Notes under the pieces: generated by a model | The model's database searches: none | Told to the model about the DNA's origin: nothing | The model's input: only the letters and a program-made list of their open reading frames with translations | Assembly: GCA_963697565.1 (NCBI GenBank) | Contig: CAVOOM010000008.1 | Coordinates: 124,001 to 188,000, forward strand | Direction: 5' to 3' | DNA: 64,000 nt | DNA from: CAWFSE01 sp963697565 | GTDB taxonomy: Bacteria > Actinomycetota > Actinomycetes > CAVWCF01 | In this document: in pieces, positions 1 to 13,314 of the stretch | Position numbering within the stretch: the first letter of the stretch is position 1 | Layout: each line of letters begins with the position of its first letter | Program-made: the position numbers and the translations under genes

Positions 1-4169
<4,169 letters not shown>

Positions 4170-4177
<8 letters not shown>

Positions 4178-4911
4178 GCTCGTCCATCCAGGAGTGCGTC
4201 GGAACGGCGTCCCGCAGGGGCTCGGGGCTCAGCAGCGATGCCGGTGGCGCCAGCGGCGCGTCGGCGGCGACGGTGAGCAGGAAGTCGCCGTGCCGGCACC
4301 ACCAGCCGGGGAAGACCGCGCCCTCGACGGCCTCGACGGTCAGGGCGCGCCACTCGCCGACTTGCTCGTCGTGCAGCGTGACCTCGACGGTTCGGGTGTC
4401 GCGCCGCAAGCCGGTCTGCAGCACCTTGAGGGCGCTCTCCTTCGCCGACCAGATCAGGTTCGCCAGCAGGTCGTGGTCCGTCTCTCGGGGCGGCCACCAC
4501 CGCTCGCTCCGCCGGGGTGAACCAGTCGGCGACGAAGGCCGGCGAGCGCTCCTCGACGAGTTCGAGGTCGCAGCCCACCAGCCGGTCCGACGGGCCGATC
4601 AGGCAGACAGCCCACCCGGCGCGGTCGGTGAGCGAGATCGAGCAGGGGGCGGGGTCGCCGGCGACGAAGGCCAGCGGGGCGCCGGTGGGTGCGGGCCGCA
4701 CCTCGACGCGGTGCGGGTCGGCCGCCGCGGGGTGCAGGGCGTAGGCAAGCGCCTGCTTGGCGGTCCACCGGCTGACCAGGAAGTCGTTGCGGCGCTTGGC
4801 AAACCGCATACCCGCCGCGCGCTCGGCCTCCAGGGGGCTCAGCCACTCCCGGCCGGGGGGGACGTGCTGCTCGCCCAAGGCCAGCCAGCGCAGCGACGGG
4901 GAGTCGTCCAT
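4170..4911 (-). CDS. 4'-phosphopantetheinyl transferase (Sfp type), one frameshift
   Basis: The enzyme transfers phosphopantetheine from CoA to a serine of acyl, peptidyl or aryl carrier proteins. The N-terminal half has the family signature GCDLELVEERSPAFVADWF, with the acidic Mg-binding pair, followed by the conserved FTPAERA. The second signature WSAKESALK is in another frame. The two join if one extra base is removed at about 4481-4486 (TCTCTC on the plus strand), giving AERAVVAAPETDHDLLANLIWSA in reconstruction. ATG at 4911 is the only good start. At about 245 residues the rebuilt protein has normal Sfp length. It is convergent with the giant carboxylase, a pairing that suggests a carrier-protein-dependent synthase (PKS, FAS or PUFA-like) upstream of the window. 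This last point is inference. Confidence 0.82.
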
Positions 4912-4937
4912 CCGGTGAGTGTGACGGCTCGATCGGC

Positions 4938-5219
4938 TCAGGCGTACGTCTCGGTGGCGATCGCCTCGACGACGCGGGCGGTGTCCCAGTCCTCGGAGCC
5001 CGGGATGGTCGGCACGAAGCCGACGAGGACCCCGTTGCTCATCACCTGGGCCTCCAGCCCGGCGGCCCCGTCGCTGTCCCAGATCGCCTCGCGGCCCTCA
5101 GGCAGGACGACCCGCACGGCGGCCCGGTACATCCCCTGGCCGCGGACGTGGGCGAACATGCCTCGCCCCCGCAGCGCCGCCACGACCGCCTCTGCCTGCT
5201 CTCGTTGCACGGCGGCCAC
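4938..5219 (-). CDS. Small conserved-type protein of unknown function (93 aa)
   Basis: I do not recognise the family. The product is soluble, about 93 residues, begins MAAVQREQAEAVVAALRGRGMF from a GTG codon at 5219, and ends ARVVEAIATETYA. It has an alpha/beta feel, with a helix near the start, alternating strands (YRAAVRVVLPEG, EAIWDSDG) and a final helix. There are no cysteines, signal peptide or membrane segments. It lies 26 bases upstream of the PPTase gene on the same strand and is divergent from the MFS-patatin gene. Amino-acid composition and third-position G/C fit a real gene. The start is not marked by a strong ribosome binding site, so a shorter form is possible. Confidence 0.55.
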   Translation of the reverse strand: MAAVQREQAEAVVAALRGRGMFAHVRGQGMYRAAVRVVLPEGREAIWDSDGAAGLEAQVMSNGVLVGFVPTIPGSEDWDTARVVEAIATETYA

Positions 5220-5334
5220 TGTGCCACAGCCTCCGTACGGCGGCCTGCCGCGCGACTTCGCTGCGCAATGCCTCGCGCGCCTCTAGATTGGCGAGCCGGT
5301 GCGAGGTTCGCCCCCGGATGGCAGAAAGGCACGG

Positions 5335-8300
5335 ATGCCGACCACGACGAGCCACGAGGACGTGGCGGCAGGTCCGCAGCCGCTTGTCGTCCGGTCAGGG
5401 CGGGTCACCGACCGCACCGTGCTGCTGGTCGCCTCGCTCGGGGCCTTCCTCGCCTTCCTCGACGCGACGATCGTCAACGTCGCGTTCCCCAGCATCCGGG
5501 CGTCCTTCCCGGAGACCTCGATCAGCGAGCTGTCCTGGGTCCTGAACTCATACAACATCGTGTTCGCCGCGTTCCTCGTGCCGGCCGGGCGGATGGCGGA
5601 CCTGATCGGGCGGCGCCGGGCCTTCGCCTGGGGCGTCCTGGTCTTCACGGTGTTCTCCGTGATCTGCGCGGTGGCCCCGACCGTTGAGTGGCTGATCGCG
5701 GCCCGAGCGTTTCAGGCCCTGGGCGCGGCGCTGCTCGTCCCGGCCTCGCTGGGCCTGGTCGTCCAGGCCTTCGACCCCGAGCACCGCACCCACGCCGTCG
5801 GCCTGTGGGGGGCATCGGCGGCGGTGGCGGCCGGCCTGGGGCCGCCCGTCGGCGGACTGCTCATCGAGATCGGCGACTGGCGCTGGGCCTTCCTGATCAA
5901 CCTGCCGGTCGGGCTGCTGGCGCTGCTGGCCGCCCGCCGCCAGCTCGTCGAGAGCCGGGCTCCAGGGCGGCGGACGGTCCCGGACCTGCGCGGAGCGTCG
6001 CTGTTCGCGCTCGCGCTGGCGCTGCTCACCACGGCGATCGTCCAGGGCAACGACTGGGGCTGGACCAGTGTCGGGATCCTGGCGTGCGTGATCGGCGCGG
6101 CGCTTGCGCTGGCCGCCTTCGTGTGGAGCTCGCGCCACCACCGATCCCCGCTGCTGGACCCGGCGTTGCTGCGCATCCGGCCGTTCACCGTCGCCAACGT
6201 GGCCACCGCGTTCGCCGGCGTGGGCTTCTACGCGTACCTGCTGGTGAACATCCTGTGGTTGCAGTACGTCTGGGGCTACAACGTCCTGCAGGCGGGCCTC
6301 GCGCTCGTGCCCGGCGCCCTGGTCGCTGCCGTCGTGGCCGCCGTGCTGGGACCGCGGGCAGCGGCTGGCGGCTACCGGCGGTTCATCGTCCCGGGCGCGC
6401 TGGTGTGGGTGGCGGCGTACGCCTGGTACTACAACCAGACGGGGCTGGAGCCGGACTTCCTCGGGGTCTGGCTGCCCGGCCAGGTGCTCAGCGGGATCGG
6501 CGCGGGGGCCGTCCTGCCGCTCCTGGGCAGCGCCGCGCTCGCCTCCGTGCCAGGGGGCAGATACGCGACCGCCTCAGCGGTGGTCTCCAGCTCTCGGCAG
6601 ATCGGCGGGGTGCTGGGGATCGCGCTGCTCGTCGTCATCATCGGCACCCCCGCGCCGGCCACCGCGGCCGACGACCTGAGGCCGGGGTGGCTGTTCGCCG
6701 CCGGTTGCTTCGCCGTGTGCGCGGCGGCGGCGGCCGCCATCGGCCGGATCCCCGAGTCCCGGGTTGAGGCCGCCGACGAGGGTGACGCGGCGCGAGCCGT
6801 GATCCTGCTCCCACGGCGGGGCGAGCCGAGCGATGGCGGTGGGACTGAGGCGCTGCCGCTGCTGGGCCGCCTCCCGGCGCAGGTCCGATCCGCGCTGGAG
6901 GACTCGGCCCGGCAGATCACCCTGCCCGCGGGCGGCTGGCTCATGCGCGCGGGGGACGCGGCGGATTCGCTGTACCTCGTCACCAGCGGGCGGCTGGAGG
7001 TCGTCGTCGACGACGCGGTGGTGCGGGAGTTGGGGCCGGGATCGGCCATCGGGGAGCTCGCGCTGCTCACCGGGGGGACGCGATCGGCGTCCATCCGGGC
7101 CCGGCGCGACAGCACCCTGGCTGAGATCTCGCGGTCGGTCTTCGACTCGGCGGTCCGCGCGGATCCGGAGGCGCTCTCGGTGCTCACGCGCGTGCTCGCC
7201 GAACAGCTCCAGTCGCCCCAGGCCCCGCAGCTCGCCGTGGGCTCCCGGCCGTCGGTGGTGGCGGTGCTGGGACTGCACGAGGGCGCGCCCGCCGCGGCGG
7301 TCGCGGAGGCGCTCGTCGGTGAGCTCCGGCGCGATCTGACGGTGGCGATCCCAGGCCGGCTGGATGCCGAGGGGGTGCTGCGCGCAGAACGCGACCACGA
7401 TCGGGTGGTGCTCGTCGCGGATCTGGCCGACGGCGACGGCTGGCGATTCGCGCTGCGTCAGGCCGACCACGTGGTCCTGGTGTCCGGCGACATCGACCCG
7501 GCAACCGCCGCCGAGGTGGACCTGCACGGCGCCGACCTGGTCCTGGTTGGGCCCCGCCCGGTGCGCGAGCGGGTGCGTGAGTGGTCCGAACTGCTGCAGC
7601 CCTGGCAGATCACGTACGCGCTCGGCGAGCCGCTCAGCGGGGCGCTGCGGCCCGTGGCCGCGCGCATCGCCGGCACCTCGGTGGGCCTGGTGCTGGCGGG
7701 CGGCGGGGCCCGGGCCTTCGCGCACATCGGGGTGCTGCAGGTCCTGGCCGAGGCCGGGGTGCGCGTCGACCGCGTGGCCGGGTGCAGCCTCGGTTCGATC
7801 GTCGCCGGCCTGCACGCCGCGGGGCACAGCCCCGAGGAGATCCAGGCGGTCTGCTACCAGGGGTTCGTCCGCCATTCGCCGTTCAGCGACTACACCCTCC
7901 CGACGGTCTCCCTGGCCAAGGGGCGACGGGCCGGGCGCGAGATCGAGCGGCAGTTCGGCGAGGTGCTGATCGAGGAGCTGCCGCACCAGTTCAGCTGCGT
8001 GAGCACCGATCTGCTCGCCCGCCGCCAGCACGTCCACCGAACCGGGCGGCTCTCCGACGCCATCCAGGCCTCGCTCGCGCTTCCGGTGCTCTTCCCGCCG
8101 CGCCGGTTCGGGCGACCAGCTGCTGGTCGACGGGGGCATCCTCGACAACCTCCCGGTGGGGCTGCTCACCGAGCGCGACGAGGGGCCGGTGCTGGCGGTC
8201 AACATCGCTATGGGCGGGGGAGGGGGCGGACCGCGCCGCGCGGGGCCGCCGCGGACGCCGCCACTGGGCGACACGATGCTGCGCACGATGATGATCGGCA

Positions 8301-8479
8301 GCGGCGGCGCGGTGGAGACGGCGCTCGCCCAGGGCGCCGCCGTCATCACGCCGCCGCCCATGGGCGTGGGGCTGCTGGAGTTCCACCAGCTGGACCTCAT
8401 TGTGGAGACCGGCCGGATGGCGGCTCGCCAGCTGCTGGAGGAGACGGGCGGGTCCTTCCCGGGGACCGCCTGGGGCTGA
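5335..8479 (+). CDS. MFS transporter - cyclic nucleotide-binding - patatin phospholipase fusion, one frameshift
   Basis: One polypeptide of about 1,045 residues carries three modules. Residues about 25-490 are a DHA2-like major facilitator (DATIVNVAFPSI, GRRRAFAWG, many hydrophobic helices). Residues about 510-640 are a cyclic nucleotide-binding domain (PAGGWLMRAGDAADSLYLV, GSAIGELALLTGG). The last 300 residues are a patatin/NTE-type esterase with oxyanion loop GGGARAFAHIGVL and nucleophile motif GCSLGS. The catalytic Asp motif DGGILDNLP is one frame over; removing one base near 8113 gives FGDQLLVDGGILDNLP and the stop at 8477-8479. From family knowledge, M. tuberculosis Rv3239c and Rv3728 have this architecture. 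ATG 5335 is chosen after a purine-rich GCAGAAAGG; GTG 5299 is possible. Ligand, transported substrate and lipid target are unknown. Confidence 0.88.
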
Positions 8480-8486
8480 GTGAGCC

Positions 8487-9529
8487 TCAGCCCTGCGGCC
8501 GAACAGGCGCCTGAGGCGGCCGCCCGAGCTGCCGCCATCGACGCCGCCCACCCCGGCGGCGGCCATCTGCTCGCGCACGACGGCCTCGGTCACCCGGTCG
8601 TACCCGTTCTGCTGCGCGTAGTCCTCGAGGTTGCCGACCGCGAAGCGCCGGACGAAGCGGGGGGCCTTGGCCACCATGGCGACCGCCTCGTCGTCCCACT
8701 CCATGCTGGTCTTCAACCCGGCCTTTGCGGCGGCGTCGGTGATGGCGCCCGCGGCCGCGGCGGCGGAGCGGGCGGCGGCCTTCGCCTCCCGGTCCTGCTT
8801 GCGGGCCCAGTACTCCGACTCGGGGGTGCGGGTGGCCTCGTACAGGCCCTTCACATCCGGCGCCGCGGTCAGGATCGGCACGAGGTTGTTGGCCCAGCGC
8901 GCCGGCACGATGACGAACATCTCGTTGGGGCGCAGCTTGTTGGCCATGCGCCCGCCGAAGTCGCCGGTGGTGAGGATCACGTTGTCGTCGAAGAACGGCG
9001 TGACGAAGGCGTCCGTGCAGAACGACGATCCGGCCGCCGCGCTCGGCTGCACCCCGTCCTCGACGGCCCGCGCGGCGGCGATCTGCGAGGCCCACACCGG
9101 TTCGCAGACGACCACGATCCACTCGACCTCGGCGCCCTCGGGGACCGCGTCGAGCGGCGCCGCGCCGAGGCCCTTGACCGCGCCGAGCGGCAGCTTGAAG
9201 CGGCCGCTGTTGACGGCCAGGCCGGCCTCGTCGGTGTACGCGGAGATGTAGAGCGGCAGCAGCCGGCCGCTGGCGATGACCTCGGTGCCCTCGTCGAAGC
9301 CGGTGAGGAACGAGCCGTGCGAGCAGTCGTGCATCGCGCCGTTCATGTGGACGGCGCGATCCTCGTCCCGGGCAATGCGCAGGATGCCGCAGGCGTCGAC
9401 CCGCGGGCTGGTCGCGTACGCGGGGTGGATCTCGTCACGGAAGAGCGTGACCGCCACCGGCTTGCCGCGGATCTTGCCTTGAAGACCGGCGCAGATCCCC
9501 GCGATGTCCAAGGGGGCGCTCTCAGCCAT
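8487..9529 (-). CDS. DUF169 family protein with C-terminal PCP_red-like domain
   Basis: From ATG 9529 (purine-rich GAGAGGGA upstream) the protein starts MAESAPLDIAGICAGLQGK. For about 250 residues it looks like the DUF169/COG2043 family, which has conserved cysteines (DACGILRI, MHDCSHGS, SSFCTDAF) and no assigned activity. After an Ala/Lys-rich linker, residues about 275-325 (WDDEAVAMVAKAPRFVRRFA ... VTEAVVREQM) resemble the PCP_red domain found at the C-terminus of protochlorophyllide/nitrogenase-like reductase subunits. The natural end is probably RRLFGR followed by QG and the stop at 8487-8489, one frame away. In the literal frame the ORF runs about 490 bases antisense into the patatin coding region, which is unlikely. 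A missing base near 8500 would explain this. The gene follows the PhhB-VOC gene by 15 bases in a likely operon. Confidence 0.7.
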
Positions 9530-9544
9530 CGGCTCGACTCCCTC

Positions 9545-10189
9545 TCATGCCTCGACGTAGAGGCAGACCTCGTTGCCCTCGGGATCGGCGAGCACCCAGA
9601 ACGACTCGTGCTCGGCGAGCAGGCGCCCGCCTAGGGCGACGAGCAGGTCGCGGCGGGCCGCCGCCTCGTGCCGGGGGAGGTAGAGGTCGAGGTGCAGTCG
9701 GTTCTTGCCGGCCTTCGCCGCGGCCACCTGCTGGAACCACATCCGCGGGCCGGCGCCGTCGGGGTCGGCGAGCTCCTCGTCACCGACCAGCACGTAGCGG
9801 AGCGCGGCCGCCCACCAGGGAACCAGGCGAGCCGGCTCGGCGCAGTCGACGCAGATCTCCAGCCGGGGCTTGCGGTCGACCGCGTCGTCGGTGTGCACGC
9901 CGTGGTCGGCGGCGACCGCTGAGATGCGGTGCGCGAGCTCCACATCGAGCTGGGTGACCCCGCCAGCCGAGTGCGTCGACAGGGCCACGTGCAGCGTGCG
10001 CCAACGCACATCGACGTCGGGGTGGTGGTCCATCTCCTCGGCCAGCTCGGCGACCTCGTCCAGGATGGCGATCGCCTCCGGGAACGTCGCGGCGGTGATG
10101 GACCGCCGCAGCGCGCCGTCGGCGAGCCGCCAGCCCGGCAGGTCGAGCAGCTGGCGGGCGATCTCGGGCTCGGTGAGCAGTCGGCTCAT
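9545..10189 (-). CDS. Pterin-4a-carbinolamine dehydratase / VOC (glyoxalase-like) fusion
   Basis: The 214-residue protein joins two small domains. Residues 1-95 are a PhhB/DCoH-type pterin-4a-carbinolamine dehydratase with the family core DHHPDVDVRW and a later THSAGGVT-type segment. Such enzymes dehydrate 4a-hydroxytetrahydropterin. Residues about 105-214 are a VOC/glyoxalase-like fold (PRLEICVDCAEPARLVPWW, KNRLHLDLYLP, FWVLADPEGNEVCLYVEA), whose end is typical of the family. The start is ATG 10189. It is divergent from the FAD oxidoreductase gene by 39 bases, so both promoters must overlap or transcripts are near leaderless. No aromatic amino-acid hydroxylase is visible nearby, so the pterin partner is unknown. 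Domain calls are firm; the combined function is not. Confidence 0.85.
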   Translation of the reverse strand: MSRLLTEPEIARQLLDLPGWRLADGALRRSITAATFPEAIAILDEVAELAEEMDHHPDVDVRWRTLHVALSTHSAGGVTQLDVELAHRISAVAADHGVHTDDAVDRKPRLEICVDCAEPARLVPWWAAALRYVLVGDEELADPDGAGPRMWFQQVAAAKAGKNRLHLDLYLPRHEAAARRDLLVALGGRLLAEHESFWVLADPEGNEVCLYVEA

Positions 10190-10228
10190 GGGGAGCACCC
10201 TGCCATGGGCGCGTGCCAGGCTGCTGCC

Positions 10229-11365
10229 ATGAGTGCCCGGTCGTACGACGCGGCGGTGGTGGGCGGGGGCATTGCCGGGGTCTCCGCGGCGTACGAGCTC
10301 GCGCGCGTCGGGGCGAGCGTCATCGTGCTGGAGCGCGAGGCGGCCCTCGCCCACCACACCACCGGGCGGTCGGCGGCGCAGTACCTCGAGAACTACGGCG
10401 AGGAGGCCGTGCGCCGGCTCACGTTGGCCAGCCGTCCGTTCTTCGAGGCACCTCCGGCGGGGTTCGCCGACGCCCCCCTGCTGGCGCCGCGGCCGATGCT
10501 GGAGGTGGGCGGCCCGGACCGGCGCGACGCCGTGGCCGACCTCGCGCGGCGGGGGGCGGCGATGGTGCCCAGCATCCGGCTGGTCGACCGGGCCGAGATC
10601 GCCGTGCTGTGCCCGGTCCTGCGTCCGACCGCGGCCGCGTGGGGCGCGTACGAGCCGGAGGCGCTCGATCTCGACGTGATGGCGCTGCACCAGGGCTACG
10701 TGCGCGGGCTGCGCACGGCGGGCGGGGAGATCGCGCGCTCTGCAGAGGTGGGGTCCATCGCGCGGGACGGCGCAGCGTGGTCGCTGGCTGCCGCCGGCCG
10801 TACGGTGCGGGCCGGCCTCCTCGTGAACGCCGCGGGCGCCTGGGCCGACGAGCTGGCGGTCCGCGCGGGGGTGGCCCGCGTGGGCCTGCGGCCGTTGCGG
10901 CGCACGGCGTTCACGGTCGGCCTGCCCGCAGGCGTCGACGGCCGGGCGTGGCCGCTGGTCCACGACATCGACGAGGGCTGGTACTTCAAGCCGGAGGGCG
11001 ACGGGCTGCTGGTGTCGCCGGCCGATGAGACCCCCAGCGATCCCTGCGACGCCCGGGCCGACCCGGCCGACGTCGCCCTGGCCCTCGATCGGCTCCGCGA
11101 GGCGACGACCCTGGACGTGCGCCACGTCCGCTCCGCGTGGGCCGGGTTGCGCACCTTCGCGCCGGACCGGGTGCTCGTCCTCGGCCCCGATCCCGACCTC
11201 CCGTCGTTCATCTGGTGCGCGGGGCAGGGCGGGTTCGGGATCCAGACGGCGCCGGCAGCGGCCCAGCTGGTGGCGGCCGAGGCGACCGGGTCGCCGCTCC
11301 CGGCGGGGTTGGCGGAGGCGGGGGTGTCTGCGGCGGCGCTGGCCGCTTCGCGGCTGAGGGGGTGA
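10229..11365 (+). CDS. FAD-dependent oxidoreductase (DAO / glycine oxidase family)
   Basis: A D-amino-acid-oxidase-type flavoprotein, likely to oxidise an amine or amino acid and release H2O2 or pass on electrons. The N-terminal Rossmann motif is DAAVVGGGIAGVSAAYELAR, followed by VIVLERE and the conserved TGRSAAQY segment. A second FAD-contacting region is LVNAAGAWADELA, and the C-terminus has the typical RSAWAGLRTF and AGQGGFGIQTAPAAAQL. The length, 378 residues, is normal for the family. ATG 10229 is preferred over 10205 because it places the dinucleotide motif about 7 residues from the start. The substrate cannot be deduced; the neighbours (PhhB-VOC, TypA) give no pathway. Confidence 0.85.
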   Translation: MSARSYDAAVVGGGIAGVSAAYELARVGASVIVLEREAALAHHTTGRSAAQYLENYGEEAVRRLTLASRPFFEAPPAGFADAPLLAPRPMLEVGGPDRRDAVADLARRGAAMVPSIRLVDRAEIAVLCPVLRPTAAAWGAYEPEALDLDVMALHQGYVRGLRTAGGEIARSAEVGSIARDGAAWSLAAAGRTVRAGLLVNAAGAWADELAVRAGVARVGLRPLRRTAFTVGLPAGVDGRAWPLVHDIDEGWYFKPEGDGLLVSPADETPSDPCDARADPADVALALDRLREATTLDVRHVRSAWAGLRTFAPDRVLVLGPDPDLPSFIWCAGQGGFGIQTAPAAAQLVAAEATGSPLPAGLAEAGVSAAALAASRLRG

Positions 11366-11418
11366 CCGCCGGCGGGTACCCTGGTGCGACCGCCCCCCAC
11401 AGGATCGAGCGCTCCCGC

Positions 11419-13314
11419 ATGCCCGAGCAGGCCCAGACCCCGCACGACCCCGCGACCGCCCGCCGTCGCGAGGGCCTGCGCAACGTCGCGATCGTCGCCC
11501 ACGTCGACCACGGCAAGACCACCCTCGTCGACGCGATGCTCTGGCAGAGCGGCGCCTTCCGCGCCAACCAGGACGTCGATGACCGCGTCATGGACTCGAT
11601 GGACCTCGAGCGTGAGAAGGGCATCACGATCCTGGCCAAGAACACCGCCGTGCTGCACCGGATGCCCGACGGCTCCGATGTGCTCGTCAACATCATCGAC
11701 ACCCCCGGCCACGCCGACTTCGGCGGCGAGGTGGAGCGCGGCCTGGAGATGGTCGACGGCGTGCTGCTGCTGGTGGACGCGAGCGAGGGCCCGCTGCCGC
11801 AGACCCGCTTCGTGCTGCGCAAGGCGCTGCAGAAGCGGCTCCCCGTCATCCTGGTGGTGAACAAGGTGGACCGCCCGGACGCCCGCATCGGCGAGGTCGT
11901 CGACGAGGCGTACGAGCTGTTCCTCGACCTCGACGCCGACGAAGGCCAGATCGACTTCCCGATCGTCTACGCCGCGGCCAAGGCCGGCCGCGCGTCGCTC
12001 ACCCGGCCCGGAGACGGCACCATGCCGGACTCGGAGAACCTGCAGCCGCTGTTCGAGACGATCGTGCGGTCCATCCCCGCGCCGACCTACCACGAGGGCG
12101 CGCCCCTGCAGGCGCACGTGACGAACCTGGACGCCTCCCCGTACCTCGGCCGCCTCGCCCTGTGCCGGGTGCACGAGGGCACGCTGCGCAAGGGGCAGAG
12201 CGTCGTGTGGTTCCGCCACGACGGCAGCCAGGAGCGGGTCAAGCTCACCGAGATGCTGGTCACCAAGGCCCTCGAGCGGGTGCCTGCCGAGGAGGCCGGG
12301 CCCGGCGACATCGTGGCGATCGCCGGGATCCCCGAGATCACCATCGGCGACACCCTGGCCGACCCCGAGGACCCGCGTCCGCTGCCGGTCATCACGGTCG
12401 ACGAGCCGTCGATCTCGATGACCATCGGCATCAACACCTCGCCGTTGGCGGGGGAGAGCGGCAAGAAGCTCACCGCCCGCCTCGTCAAGAACCGCCTCGA
12501 CGCCGAGCTCGTCGGCAACGTGTCGATCCGCGTGCTGCCCACCGAGCGCCCCGACACCTGGGAGGTCCAGGGCCGCGGCGAGCTGCAGCTGGCGATCCTG
12601 GTCGAGCTGATGCGCCGCGAGGGCTTCGAGCTGACCGTCGGCAAGCCCCAGGTGGTCACGCGCATCGTCGACGGCAGCGTGCACGAGCCGATGGAGCGCC
12701 TCACCATCGACATCCCCGAGGACTACCTCGGCGTGGTGACCCAGCTGATGGCGCTGCGCAAGGGCCGCATGGAGCAGATGGTCAACCACGGCACCGGCTG
12801 GATCCGGATGGAGTACCTCGTGCCGGCGCGCGGGCTGATCGGCTTCCGCACCGAGTTCCTCACCGAGACGCGGGGCACCGGCCTGCTGCACCACGTCTTC
12901 GAGCGGTACGAGAAGTGGCACGGCGAGCTGCGCACGCGGCCCACCGGGTCCCTCGTCGCCGACCGCCGGGGCCCGACGACCGGCTTCGCGCTGGCGAACC
13001 TGCAGGAGCGCGGGACGATGTTCGTCGGCCCCGGCACCGAGGTGTACGAGGGCATGGTCGTGGGCGAGAACGCCCGCTCCGACGACATGGACGTCAACGC
13101 CACCAAGGAGAAGAAGCTGACGAACATGCGTCAGTCCTCCAGCGACGTGCTCGTGCCGCTGATCCCGTTCAAGCAGATGGGCATGGAGCAGGCGCTGGAG
13201 TTCTGCCGCGAGGACGAGTGCGTCGAGGTGACGCCGGCGACCGTGCGCATCCGCAAGGTCGTCCTGAACGCCAACGACCGGGAGAAGACGCGCTCCCGCG
13301 CGAAGAAGAACTAG
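11419..13314 (+). CDS. typA: Translational GTPase TypA/BipA
   Basis: A ribosome-associated GTPase of the elongation-factor family, involved in ribosome assembly and stress growth. G-motifs are clear: AHVDHGKTT (G1), the switch region near GITILAKNTA, DTPGHADF (G3), NKVDRPDA (G4) and a G5-like segment. The translation-factor beta-barrel (domain II), EF-G domain III and V-like parts, and the TypA-specific C-terminal domain (MRQSSSDVLVPLIP, QALEFCREDECVEVTP) follow. Its 631 residues are normal. The start ATG 11419 lies 53 bases after the oxidoreductase. Its last four bases overlap the convergent peptidase gene. The frame is intact. Confidence 0.96.
   Translation: MPEQAQTPHDPATARRREGLRNVAIVAHVDHGKTTLVDAMLWQSGAFRANQDVDDRVMDSMDLEREKGITILAKNTAVLHRMPDGSDVLVNIIDTPGHADFGGEVERGLEMVDGVLLLVDASEGPLPQTRFVLRKALQKRLPVILVVNKVDRPDARIGEVVDEAYELFLDLDADEGQIDFPIVYAAAKAGRASLTRPGDGTMPDSENLQPLFETIVRSIPAPTYHEGAPLQAHVTNLDASPYLGRLALCRVHEGTLRKGQSVVWFRHDGSQERVKLTEMLVTKALERVPAEEAGPGDIVAIAGIPEITIGDTLADPEDPRPLPVITVDEPSISMTIGINTSPLAGESGKKLTARLVKNRLDAELVGNVSIRVLPTERPDTWEVQGRGELQLAILVELMRREGFELTVGKPQVVTRIVDGSVHEPMERLTIDIPEDYLGVVTQLMALRKGRMEQMVNHGTGWIRMEYLVPARGLIGFRTEFLTETRGTGLLHHVFERYEKWHGELRTRPTGSLVADRRGPTTGFALANLQERGTMFVGPGTEVYEGMVVGENARSDDMDVNATKEKKLTNMRQSSSDVLVPLIPFKQMGMEQALEFCREDECVEVTPATVRIRKVVLNANDREKTRSRAKKN

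Noticed and set aside
7991..8486. Extension of the DUF169 reading frame antisense through the patatin gene
   Set aside because: A 490-base tail-to-tail overlap is implausible, and the extension has no protein-like composition; a nearby stop in the next frame fits the family end.
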